A stretch of DNA of 6,326 nucleotides from an uncultured Neisseriaceae bacterium. GTDB taxonomy: Bacteria > Pseudomonadota > Gammaproteobacteria > Burkholderiales > UBA11063. The DNA lies in assembly GCA_937952895.1 (NCBI GenBank), contig CALFYC010000010.1, positions 1-6,326 on the forward strand, in the 5' to 3' direction. The position numbers and the translations under genes were made by a program. Shown here piece by piece: positions 1 through 4,963 of this stretch (within the stretch, counting starts at the first letter, position 1; each line of letters starts with the position of its first letter). The notes below the pieces were generated by a model. The model did not search any database, was not told the origin of the DNA, and was given only the letters and a program-made list of their open reading frames with translations.

Positions 1-283
1 ATATATTAAAAAAAAGGCCTCAAAAAATTAATGATCAGGAATTTCTATTTTCATATTGAATCAGTAATATTGGGAATAGTAATCAAGCTTTTGATTCGGT
101 AAATTCACTGTTTGATATTCAACCAACATAATCCTCATAGGTTGCATAAAATTTAGTTAATTACATTTTTTTATTGAGCAATATTACTTCAGCAACTAAT
201 AATTCACAATTAATTTTATAATATAAAACAATATTTTGTGGGTAAGTGAAGACATCTAATAACCGAAACTCCAAAGTTGAAAA

Positions 284-303
284 TTTATTTAATTTTATTT
301 AAT
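284..303. repeat. Perfect 10-bp tandem duplication
   Basis: The unit TTTATTTAAT occurs twice head to tail with no mismatch. It sits just downstream (in transcription sense) of the minus-strand operon. In DNA this AT-rich a simple slippage duplication is the most likely origin, and no function is implied. Confidence 0.6.
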
Positions 304-334
304 TGGCGAGAAAAATATTTATCTTGTTCTCCAA
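303..334 (-). terminator. Possible weak hairpin terminator of the minus-strand operon
   Basis: Read on the minus strand, TTGGAGAA pairs with TTCT-CG-CCAA across a 14-nt loop, giving an eight-pair stem with a two-base bulge that begins 3 nt after the stop codon of the 338-685 gene. It is followed by AT-rich sequence without a solid T run. Position fits a terminator but the form is poor, so this is tentative. Confidence 0.3.
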
Positions 335-337
335 TAA

Positions 338-685
338 TTATAATGAGAAATTTAATAATTCTTCTGATTTTCCGGTTTGTTCCAAATATTTAAAATTATA
401 AACTTCTTGCATAAGCTTAGCAAACCATTTATCAAATGGATTAGTTGAATTGTTAAACATGCTTAATTTTGCCAATACAGCCTCGAGATTATCAACTGGG
501 TGAGTAACAATAATAAATTCCTCAGTACCTAATTTTTGATAGTGCACGCTTGTGCCTTTTAAGCCATATCGGTTTAACATATCGAAATATTTTTCTTTGT
601 TCTCGACAAAAAATTCATTAATAAAATTTTTTAATGTTGATAATTTTCCTGTTTGTAAGGGAAGAACTTTTACAAATGTTTGCAT
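338..685 (-). CDS. Small DUF6176-like protein
   Basis: This encodes a 115-residue cytoplasmic protein with no signal peptide, membrane segment or cysteine. The pattern resembles the DUF6176 family: a first strand (FVKVLPL, residues 4-10) leading into a long helix, a second strand pair around residues 45-61 (TSVHYQKLGTEEFIIV), a helix, then a stretch near 80-95 (STNPFDKWFAKLMQEV) resembling the family's segment 'hpiD.wh.efm'. The expected fold is a ferredoxin-like alpha/beta barrel such as small dimeric monooxygenase-like proteins have; no catalytic residue can be assigned. It is the last gene of a three-gene run, 22 nt after the lipocalin-like gene. The region before its ATG is purine-rich (AAAGAAAG) but has no strong SD, which fits translation within an operon. 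The family call is from memory of the pattern and is moderate. Confidence 0.6.
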   Translation of the reverse strand: MQTFVKVLPLQTGKLSTLKNFINEFFVENKEKYFDMLNRYGLKGTSVHYQKLGTEEFIIVTHPVDNLEAVLAKLSMFNNSTNPFDKWFAKLMQEVYNFKYLEQTGKSEELLNFSL

Positions 686-707
686 AATTAATTTCTTTCT
701 TTAATAT

Positions 708-1151
708 TTAAACTTTAATTCGCTGCCAAGTTAAATAACGCTTAACTTGATCATGTCGCCCAATTGCTTCATATTCTGTATTGGTTAAAATTAAGGTATC
801 CTCATCTTTAAATTCAAATGAACGAGTGAATGATTTTTCAATCATTTGTGGCCATAGTGCGCCAATAACTTTATGTGTTATAGTTTGATCTTGATTATTA
901 ATATTATAAGTGCCATAGTATGCAATATATTTATGAAAAAGCTCTTTATAGTCTTCCTGAGATAGATTATTAATTTTTTTAATAAATTGGTCTTTTGCAT
1001 AGTTTTGCATAATTTGTGCGCTCATAGAACCTTCTTTTGTATAAACGATTAATCCGGAAGCATTATGAAATGGGTCTGGAATTTCTTGTTGTTCAAAATT
1101 AAATAATTTACAATTTATTAATTGCCAACTACCAATAAATTTGTTAACCAT
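708..1151 (-). CDS. Lipocalin-like domain protein
   Basis: This encodes a 147-residue protein matching the bacterial lipocalin-like domain family (PF13924 type). It opens with the signature FIGSWQLINC (5-14), where the family has 'GtWrLvs', then GLIVYTKEGSMSAQIM (33-48; family 'G.l.Yt.dG.Msaqi'), YIAYYGTYNI (75-84; 'Y.aYfGtY.v'), THKVIGALWP (92-101) and a final strand YLTWQRIK (139-146; 'l.W.R'). Members are small beta-barrels thought to bind hydrophobic ligands; the ligand is unknown here. There is no signal peptide, so it should be cytoplasmic. On the minus strand AAGGTAGGA ends 9 nt before the ATG, a usable SD. It lies 24 nt after the VOC gene and 22 nt before the DUF6176-like gene, so the three are probably co-transcribed. 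The family call is firm; the biological role is not known. Confidence 0.82.
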   Translation of the reverse strand: MVNKFIGSWQLINCKLFNFEQQEIPDPFHNASGLIVYTKEGSMSAQIMQNYAKDQFIKKINNLSQEDYKELFHKYIAYYGTYNINNQDQTITHKVIGALWPQMIEKSFTRSFEFKDEDTLILTNTEYEAIGRHDQVKRYLTWQRIKV

Positions 1152-1175
1152 ACTTTAATATCCTACCTTTTCATT

Positions 1176-1568
1176 TTAATCTATAATTATATTAGCCTTA
1201 TGTAGAAATTGAATTTTATTACCTTCAGGGTCTGTGCAAAAAAATGTTCGCATTTTGTGTGCCTCAATTTGTTTTAATTCAGAAACTTCAACATTATTAT
1301 CTTTAAGAAATATATGCCATTTATCTACTTCAAGTGGATTATCTAAATAGAAACCAAGATGTCCAAGTGGGGAATTAATATTATTTAAATGCTCAATTTT
1401 GACTAGGGCTAAATCATCTTTACCATTAGTTAAATGTGTGGCTTCAGCAGTTAACGGTCGAGCTAGACTCATCCCTAAAAGATCTTTGTAAAATTTTGTA
1501 CAGATTTCTAAATTTTTTACTCTTAATTCAAGATGGCAAAGGCTTGTACTGGATAGGGTTGGACGCAT
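1176..1568 (-). CDS. VOC / glyoxalase-fold protein
   Basis: This encodes a 130-residue single-domain vicinal oxygen chelate protein. Visible landmarks are CHLELRVKNLEICTKFYKDL (11-30), the usual first beta-alpha unit with metal-ligand position H12; HLGFYLDNP (70-78) with ligand position H70; and DPEGNKIQF (113-121), the C-terminal 'DPeGN.iE' motif. The last ligand position, usually Glu, is Gln here (Q120). Family members include lyases, dioxygenases and fosfomycin or bleomycin resistance proteins; the fold alone does not decide which, so no substrate is assigned. The full length is usual for a two-module VOC chain that dimerises. The ATG is preceded on the minus strand by AAAGG with a 7-nt spacer. 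It is first in a three-gene run with the lipocalin-like and DUF6176-like genes and is divergent from maf. Confidence 0.85.
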   Translation of the reverse strand: MRPTLSSTSLCHLELRVKNLEICTKFYKDLLGMSLARPLTAEATHLTNGKDDLALVKIEHLNNINSPLGHLGFYLDNPLEVDKWHIFLKDNNVEVSELKQIEAHKMRTFFCTDPEGNKIQFLHKANIIID

Positions 1569-1599
1569 ATTAATACCTTTAAACGATTAATTATTCGTT

Positions 1600-1605
1600 A
1601 TTATA
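1600..1605 (-). promoter_or_regulatory. Possible -10 box for the VOC operon
   Basis: On the minus strand a perfect TATAAT lies 31 nt upstream of the VOC start codon, which would place the transcript start about 25 nt before the ATG. The hexamer 17 nt further upstream (TATCTA) is a poor -35, so the assignment rests mainly on the -10 and its position. Confidence 0.35.
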
Positions 1606-1636
1606 AAGGATTTTTTCAAATATAGATATAGTATTT

Positions 1637-1672
1637 TTTACTGTTTCAAGTAAACTATTTTATTGGTAAAAT
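1637..1672. promoter_or_regulatory. Two adjacent hyphenated palindromes in the divergent spacer
   Basis: TTTACT-GTTTCA-AGTAAA (1637-1654) is followed two bases later by ATTTTA-TTGG-TAAAAT (1657-1672). Both have perfect 6-bp arms. They lie between the divergent VOC operon and maf, just upstream of a TATAAA at 1679-1684 that could be the maf -10. This geometry suits a dimeric repressor or activator acting on both units, but AT-rich DNA forms such arms by chance, so the operator role is inference. Confidence 0.35.
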
Positions 1673-1703
1673 CATTCCTATAAAAATTAATTAAGGGAGT
1701 ATA

Positions 1704-2291
1704 ATGAAAATCTATCTTGCTTCAAAAAGTCCTAGAAGAAAAGAATTATTGAGTCAAATGGGAGTTGAATTTAAAATACTCCCAATTGATTTTATAGAAG
1801 AAGTTAACTTATTAGAATTACCATATGAATACTCGAAACGTATTACAGAAGAAAAGTTACATTTTGCTTGGAATAAATTGCTTCAGGGTAAAATCCACAT
1901 ATTACCAATTTTATGTGCCGATACTGAGGTTATATTAGATGGAAAAATCCTAGGGAAACCACAAAACTATGAAGAAGCATTTAATATGTTAACTAGTTAC
2001 TCAAACCATACCCATGATGTCATTACCACAGTTGGGATTAAATATTTAGACTTTCAAAAAATTATAACCCAGGTAACTAAAGTTACTTTTGCACAGATTC
2101 CAGAAAGTGATATTCATAAATATTTAATGATGGGAGATTATAAAGATAAATCTGGTGGTTATGGGATACAAAGTTATATTGGTCAATTTATCTCTAAAAT
2201 TGATGGATGTTTTTATTCTGTTATGGGGTTACCTCTTAATACTGTTAGAGAGTTATTATTAGAAGTTAATAATTATATGAAAGGGGCATGA
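1704..2291 (+). CDS. maf: Maf nucleoside triphosphate pyrophosphatase, YhdE type
   Basis: This encodes a 195-residue Maf/HAM1-fold enzyme that hydrolyses nucleoside triphosphates to monophosphate and pyrophosphate. It is cytoplasmic and is thought to clear non-canonical nucleotides. All family landmarks are present: LASKSPRRKELL (5-16), the substrate-phosphate motif; CADTEV (71-76) with the catalytic-base position D73; LGKP (83-86); NHTHDVIT (101-108); DKSGGYGIQ (148-156); and the C-terminal VMGLPL (173-178). The SPRR form and overall match to E. coli YhdE point to the dTTP/UTP-preferring subfamily rather than YceF (SPWR). Length is normal. The ATG follows GGGAG at 4 nt, a strong SD. It is divergent from the VOC operon and lies 4 nt before the old yellow enzyme gene, with which it probably shares a transcript. 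No damage is visible. Confidence 0.95.
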   Translation: MKIYLASKSPRRKELLSQMGVEFKILPIDFIEEVNLLELPYEYSKRITEEKLHFAWNKLLQGKIHILPILCADTEVILDGKILGKPQNYEEAFNMLTSYSNHTHDVITTVGIKYLDFQKIITQVTKVTFAQIPESDIHKYLMMGDYKDKSGGYGIQSYIGQFISKIDGCFYSVMGLPLNTVRELLLEVNNYMKGA

Positions 2292-2295
2292 TATT

Positions 2296-3348
2296 ATGTC
2301 AGTGTTATTTAATAAACTAAAGCTGGGCAGTTTAGAACTGCCAAATAGAATAATTATGGCACCTTTAACTCGTTGTCGTGCAGGGGATAGCCGTATTCCA
2401 AATAAAATGATGGCACAATATTATGCAGATAGAGCAAGTGCGGGATTAATAATTAGTGAAGCAACTTCAATCTGTCCGATGGGGGTTGGTTATGCAAGAA
2501 CTCCAGGAATTTGGTCAGATGAGCAGGTTAGTGGATGGAAAATAGTTACAGATGCGGTTCACGAAAAAGGTGGGAGAATTTTTTTACAATTATGGCATGT
2601 TGGAAGAATTTCCGACCCAATATTTTTAGAGGGTAAACAGCCAATTGCTCCAAGTGCTATACCACCTAAAGGATATATAAATTTAGTTAGGCCGAAAAAA
2701 CAATTTACTATTCCAAGGGCATTAGAATTATCAGAAATTCCTGCAATAGTTGCAGCATATAGATTAGCAGCTGAAAATGCTCAAAAAGCCGGTTTTGATG
2801 GGGTTGAGCTTCACGGAGCGAATGGATATTTATTGGATCAATTTTTGCAAGATAGCACAAACAAACGTCAAGACCAATATGGTGGAAATATTGAAAATCG
2901 TGCACGTTTAGCATTAGAAGTGACAGATGCAGCTATTTCTGTGTGGGGAAGTGGAAGGGTTGGGTATCATATTGCACCACGCTGTGATAGTCATGATATG
3001 GGAGATTCTGATCCTTTGACTATATTTAGTTATTTAGTAGAAGAATTAAATAAACGTAAAATTGCATTTATTTTTGCTAGAGAAGCTCAAGGAGATGGTT
3101 ATATCGGAAATAAACTTAAAGATGCATTTAATGGTGTATATATTGCTAATCAAAATTTATCTAAAGAAGATGGGGAAAAACTAATTGAAAATAATTATGC
3201 TGATGCTGTTTCTTGGGGAAAATTATTTATTTCTAATCCAGATTTAGTAAAACGGTTTTTATTAAATGCAAATTTAAATCAGCCAAATCCAGAAACGTTT
3301 TATACTGAAGGTGAGATTGGTTATTTAGATTATGAAAAGTTAGCTTGA
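2296..3348 (+). CDS. Old yellow enzyme, NemA-type FMN-dependent ene-reductase
   Basis: This encodes a 350-residue TIM-barrel flavoprotein of the OYE family. Such enzymes bind FMN and use NAD(P)H to reduce activated C=C bonds, N-ethylmaleimide, nitro compounds and similar electrophiles in the cytoplasm. Visible landmarks are APLTRCR (22-28; T25 is the flavin-tuning Thr of classical members), QLWHVGRIS (98-106; Q98), ELHGANGYLLDQFLQDSTNK (171-190) with the substrate-binding pair H173/N176 and the proton donor Y178, and YGGNIENRARL (195-205). After strand VGYHIAPR (222-229) the Arg that usually contacts the flavin is His (H225), and the C-terminal part reads GGVYIA-type sequence; from memory this marks a known NemA-like subgroup. 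SWGKLFISNPDLVKRF (306-321) closes the barrel. The start is 4 nt after maf; AAGGGG lies inside the maf end. Likely translationally linked to maf. Confidence 0.93.
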   Translation: MSVLFNKLKLGSLELPNRIIMAPLTRCRAGDSRIPNKMMAQYYADRASAGLIISEATSICPMGVGYARTPGIWSDEQVSGWKIVTDAVHEKGGRIFLQLWHVGRISDPIFLEGKQPIAPSAIPPKGYINLVRPKKQFTIPRALELSEIPAIVAAYRLAAENAQKAGFDGVELHGANGYLLDQFLQDSTNKRQDQYGGNIENRARLALEVTDAAISVWGSGRVGYHIAPRCDSHDMGDSDPLTIFSYLVEELNKRKIAFIFAREAQGDGYIGNKLKDAFNGVYIANQNLSKEDGEKLIENNYADAVSWGKLFISNPDLVKRFLLNANLNQPNPETFYTEGEIGYLDYEKLA

Positions 3349-3386
3349 TTTAAAAAAGCGTATATTGTGCTTATATTATAAGGTTT

Positions 3387-3407
3387 AATTAATATATTTA
3401 ATTTTTT
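3387..3407 (+). terminator. Weak AT-only hairpin after the maf-OYE pair
   Basis: AATTAA and TTAATT (3387-3392 and 3398-3403) flank a 5-nt loop and run into a T tract (3402-3407), about 40 nt after the OYE stop. The stem has no G-C pair, so it would be a poor terminator; nothing better is seen before the next promoter. Confidence 0.25.
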
Positions 3408-3432
3408 CAATATAAAAAATGCTAACTCTAAT

Positions 3433-3462
3433 TTGATTTATGGGTAAATTTAGTTTTATAAT
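3433..3462 (+). promoter_or_regulatory. Promoter of the small secreted protein gene
   Basis: TTGATT (3433-3438) and a perfect TATAAT (3457-3462) are separated by 18 nt. Transcription would begin near 3469, giving a leader of about 32 nt that contains the SD at 3488-3493. This is the best sigma-70-type promoter in the window. It also shows that an ATG at 3468 lies at the transcript's very start and is not the initiation codon. Confidence 0.6.
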
Positions 3463-3500
3463 ACGTCATGAAATTAAAAGTTTTTTTAAGGAGCCACAAA

Positions 3501-3776
3501 ATGAAAAAATTATTAATATCACTTATGTTACTTAGTTCATTAGGTTTAGCTTATGCAGATGCTGATCCTGCTGGTGATCCAAGTTGTGCGAAGACAGCGC
3601 AAAAAGTTGCAGATAAGGCTTCATCACATAATGTATCGTCAGTAAAATTGACTTATTCTTCAGATAATGCAGCATGGGCAGATAAGTGTTCAGCATTATT
3701 ATCTAAAAAGGGTATAACGCTTGAAGAAAAACAAGTATCAGGTAGCGGAACTGCTAAATTTTCTAGAGCTAATTAA
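3501..3776 (+). CDS. Small Sec-exported protein with two cysteines
   Basis: I do not recognise the family. The product is 91 residues: a clear signal peptide (MKKLL, hydrophobic ISLMLLSSLGL, then AYA at 17-19 before D20) and a mature part of about 72 residues. The mature chain has two cysteines (C29, C63) that could form a disulfide in the periplasm. It is rich in Ser, Ala and Lys, with a probable amphipathic helix near 30-42, strand VKLTYSSD (48-55), a helix around 57-69 and a strand near 72-79. The start at 3501 is chosen because AAGGAG (3488-3493) lies 7 nt before it and the signal peptide begins there; an in-frame ATG at 3468 adds 11 polar residues, has no SD and coincides with the expected transcript start. 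It has its own promoter and a strong terminator, so it is a monocistronic unit. Function unknown. Confidence 0.85.
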   Translation: MKKLLISLMLLSSLGLAYADADPAGDPSCAKTAQKVADKASSHNVSSVKLTYSSDNAAWADKCSALLSKKGITLEEKQVSGSGTAKFSRAN

Positions 3777-3798
3777 TTTATCATAAATTAAATTTGCA

Positions 3799-3833
3799 AA
3801 AATGGCTATAAGAGTTTAACTTATAGCCATTTT
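3799..3833 (+). terminator. Strong hairpin terminator after the small secreted protein
   Basis: A perfect 14-bp stem (AAAATGGCTATAAG with CTTATAGCCATTTT) surrounds a 7-nt loop, starting 22 nt after the stop codon. The right arm ends in TTTT and is followed by T-rich sequence. It isolates this gene from the next one. Confidence 0.85.
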
Positions 3834-3906
3834 CTTATTCTCTCTTTATATTCAAAGTTTAAATCTTAAATTTTTACCTAAAAATCTAGGTTAAGTTTTC
3901 TTGAGA

Positions 3907-3925
3907 TTATAATATTTTATTATAA
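3907..3925. repeat. AT-only inverted repeat upstream of the first lipoprotein gene
   Basis: TTATAATA-TTT-TATTATAA is a perfect 8-bp inverted repeat in the 180-nt gap before the 4014 gene, about 90 nt before its start. It contains TATAAT on each strand, so it could be a promoter element or binding site; chance is possible in this base composition. Confidence 0.4.
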
Positions 3926-3934
3926 GATATTATA

Positions 3935-3963
3935 TTGCCATTCAGACTATATTTATCTAAATT
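3935..3963 (+). promoter_or_regulatory. Possible promoter of the 4014 lipoprotein gene
   Basis: TTGCCA (3935-3940) is followed after 17 nt by TAAATT (3958-3963). The -35 is good and the -10 matches in four of six positions. This would give a leader of about 45 nt. Other AT-rich -10 candidates nearby make the call uncertain. Confidence 0.3.
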
Positions 3964-4013
3964 TATATTTTTGTAAAAGATAATTAAATATTTAATATTT
4001 TGGAGGCAATTAA

Positions 4014-4511
4014 ATGAAAAAAATAATAATTTTACTTTGTGGTATTGGTGTAGTATCTTTAAGTTCATGTAATAGTGGGAGTAGTGTCCCAGTGATTAAT
4101 CCTGCTGTTAGTACCGATCCAGTTAGTTCGACACAATATAATTTACAAAATTATCAATTAACCCAAAATGCAATGGTTGGAAATTGCTCACTCGGTGGAA
4201 ATAGTGTAATCACCTGTCAAGGTAGCGCTAATTTTGCTGGTGATTATACTGTAACATTTAATAGCGGAACAGCACTTGGTGCTCAGCTTCCTGGAGCATA
4301 CTTGCTCTTGCCAACTAGTAGTGAGTCAGGAGTTACCATTGCTCAAGGTGGTGCAGGTTGTGCACAAGAAGCGCTTAGTAGTGGAGCTGATAAATATACT
4401 TGTGAATTTACTATTTCATCAAATGGTACAGCAAAAGGCGGTAGTGATATATTTCTGCAGGCAGATGGTAGTTTAGGGACTGGTAATATAATTCAAGTTC
4501 ATATTGAATAG
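4014..4511 (+). CDS. Putative lipoprotein, four cysteines after the lipobox
   Basis: I do not recognise the family. The product is 165 residues. It opens with a lipoprotein signal peptide: MKK, hydrophobic IIILLCGIGVVS, then the lipobox LSSC with lipidated C19; Asn at +2 is not the classic inner-membrane retention Asp, so an outer-membrane site is plausible. Residues 20-42 are a Ser/Pro/Val-rich flexible linker. The rest, rich in Gly, Ser, Thr and Asn with alternating strand-like stretches (DYTVTFNSG 77-85, GAYLLLP 94-100, KYTCEFTISS 127-136), suggests an all-beta domain. Cysteines at 58, 68, 116 and 130 could form two disulfides. GGAGG lies 7 nt before the ATG, a strong SD. It stands alone between two hairpin terminators. 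Function unknown; the domain could be adhesive or structural, but nothing in the sequence decides it. Confidence 0.85.
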   Translation: MKKIIILLCGIGVVSLSSCNSGSSVPVINPAVSTDPVSSTQYNLQNYQLTQNAMVGNCSLGGNSVITCQGSANFAGDYTVTFNSGTALGAQLPGAYLLLPTSSESGVTIAQGGAGCAQEALSSGADKYTCEFTISSNGTAKGGSDIFLQADGSLGTGNIIQVHIE

Positions 4512-4524
4512 TAATTAGGTTTAT

Positions 4525-4561
4525 ATTTAAGTAAAGAAATAATATATTTCTTTACTTAAAT
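4525..4561 (+). terminator. Long AT-rich hairpin terminator after the 4014 lipoprotein
   Basis: ATTTAAGTAAAGAAAT pairs perfectly with ATTTCTTTACTTAAAT (16 bp) around a 5-nt loop, starting 14 nt after the stop. T-rich sequence (TTATTTTTAT) follows. The stem is unusually long for its low G+C, which may compensate for weak pairing. Confidence 0.8.
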
Positions 4562-4613
4562 TATTTTTATAGTATTTTCTATCAATTATTAACATCTCAT
4601 AGGACTTAAGTAG

Positions 4614-4641
4614 TTGAAACTGGTTAAATTTATATTTTAAT
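4614..4641 (+). promoter_or_regulatory. Possible promoter in the gap between the lipoproteins
   Basis: TTGAAA (4614-4619) and TTTAAT (4636-4641), each five of six matches to consensus, are 16 nt apart. A second candidate, an extended -10 TGTTATGAT, lies at 4668-4676. Either would read into the decayed gene at 4709. Chance matches are common in this base composition. Confidence 0.3.
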
Positions 4642-4698
4642 TATCCCAAATCCTTTATTATTAATGATGTTATGATAATAAAAATCACAATACAATTT

Positions 4699-4705
4699 AA
4701 AGGAG
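4699..4705 (+). promoter_or_regulatory. Orphan Shine-Dalgarno sequence
   Basis: AAAGGAG is as good as any SD in the window and is preceded by AATTT, similar to the AATTTTAAGGAGTTTA context before the 4964 gene, yet no ATG, GTG or TTG follows at a working distance. It marks the start of the decayed exported gene described at 4709-4793. Confidence 0.5.
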
Positions 4706-4708
4706 TTA

Positions 4709-4793
4709 ATAAAATTAAATATCCAGTATCTACACTTGTTCTTTGATAGCTTTTACTTTACAAGCTCCAGCGAATATAACAACGTCTACTTAG
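4709..4793 (+). pseudogene. Probable decayed 5' end of an exported-protein gene
   Basis: Downstream of the orphan SD, 'AT' at 4709-4710 is followed by AAA ATT AAA TAT CCA GTA, as if the G of an ATG had been lost. That frame reads KIKYPVSTLVL to a TGA at 4744-4746. Restoring one T in the CTTT run (4741-4744) continues as L-IAFTLQAPANITTST to a TAG at 4791-4793. The joined sequence has the shape of a Sec signal peptide: basic start, hydrophobic VSTLVLLIAFTL and APA before N. After that stop the same frame stays open to 4887-4889. Two single-base losses and an early stop suggest a dead gene. The competing view is a chance hydrophobic stretch in AT-rich DNA; the good SD and neighbours of similar type favour decay. 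No family can be named. Confidence 0.4.
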
Positions 4794-4886
4794 TCTATCA
4801 ATTTTATGAAAATTTTAACATATTATGAGTTAACAAGCACTTATGAATATGTATTGATAAATAATAATTATTTTATCAAAAATTTT

Positions 4887-4914
4887 TAGCTAAGATTTTT
4901 GGAAGCTATTTTTT
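4887..4914 (+). terminator. Possible weak hairpin with T run
   Basis: TAGCT (4887-4891) and AGCTA (4904-4908) can pair over a 12-nt loop and are followed by six T (4909-4914). It overlaps the final stop of the leftover frame at 4806-4889, so it may be the old terminator of the decayed gene. The five-pair stem is weak. Confidence 0.25.
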
Positions 4915-4923
4915 ATTAGATCA

Positions 4924-4932
4924 TGTTACACT
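4924..4932 (+). promoter_or_regulatory. Possible extended -10 promoter of the 4964 lipoprotein
   Basis: TG-T-TACACT has the extended -10 form (TGn plus hexamer), with no good -35 at 16-18 nt upstream. Transcription would start near 4939, about 25 nt before the ATG and ahead of the SD AAGGAG at 4952-4957. Confidence 0.35.
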
Positions 4933-4963
4933 GCATGAGTAAAATAATTTTAAGGAGTTTATT

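Larger units (their letters stand above)
1..337. other. Non-coding stretch at the left edge
   Basis: No convincing gene is present here. All six frames are broken by frequent stops. The longest candidates are a 23-codon plus-strand frame at 31-102 and a 28-codon minus-strand frame at 61-147, neither with a well-placed Shine-Dalgarno sequence. The stretch contains an AT-only palindrome at 214-228 (TTTTATA-A-TATAAAA), a 10-bp tandem repeat at 284-303 and a hairpin at 303-334 next to the stop of the first minus-strand gene. It probably consists of the 3' end of that operon plus intergenic sequence, perhaps with worn-down coding remnants. Confidence 0.6.
4512..4963. other. 452-nt gap without an intact gene
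   Basis: It holds the terminator of the upstream lipoprotein gene, possible promoters around 4614-4676, an orphan SD with a decayed signal-peptide reading at 4699-4793, a 27-codon leftover frame at 4806-4889 (begins MKILTYYEL, no SD), a weak hairpin at 4887-4914 and the promoter and SD of the 4964 gene. No intact coding region is supported on either strand. Confidence 0.7.

Noticed and set aside
1..30. GAGGCC followed by a long T run on the minus strand, resembling a terminator
   Set aside because: AGGCCT is self-complementary but no second arm exists to form a stem within the window.
31..102. 23-codon plus-strand frame (starts MIRNFYF) with a hydrophobic stretch
   Set aside because: The only SD-like AAGG is 13 nt before the ATG, too far, and short hydrophobic frames are frequent in AT-rich DNA.
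2708..2914. 68-codon open frame on the minus strand inside the old yellow enzyme gene
   Set aside because: It lies fully within a well-supported enzyme gene on the opposite strand and has no family pattern of its own; it is a shadow frame.
3468..3500. Upstream ATG giving a 102-residue form of the small secreted protein
   Set aside because: No SD precedes it, it coincides with the predicted transcript start, and it would bury the signal peptide behind 11 polar residues.
4276..4476. 66-codon plus-strand frame inside the 4014 lipoprotein gene
   Set aside because: It is a shifted frame over a gene with a good SD and lipobox, and its residues (Val/Leu/Gln-rich) look like a shadow of the Ser/Gly codons.
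4709..4828. 39-codon plus-strand frame (ATA start) following the orphan SD
   Set aside because: It has no ATG, GTG or TTG near the SD, and the ATA would be only 3 nt from it. Its aromatic-rich residues do not look like a protein start; the decayed signal-peptide reading fits better.
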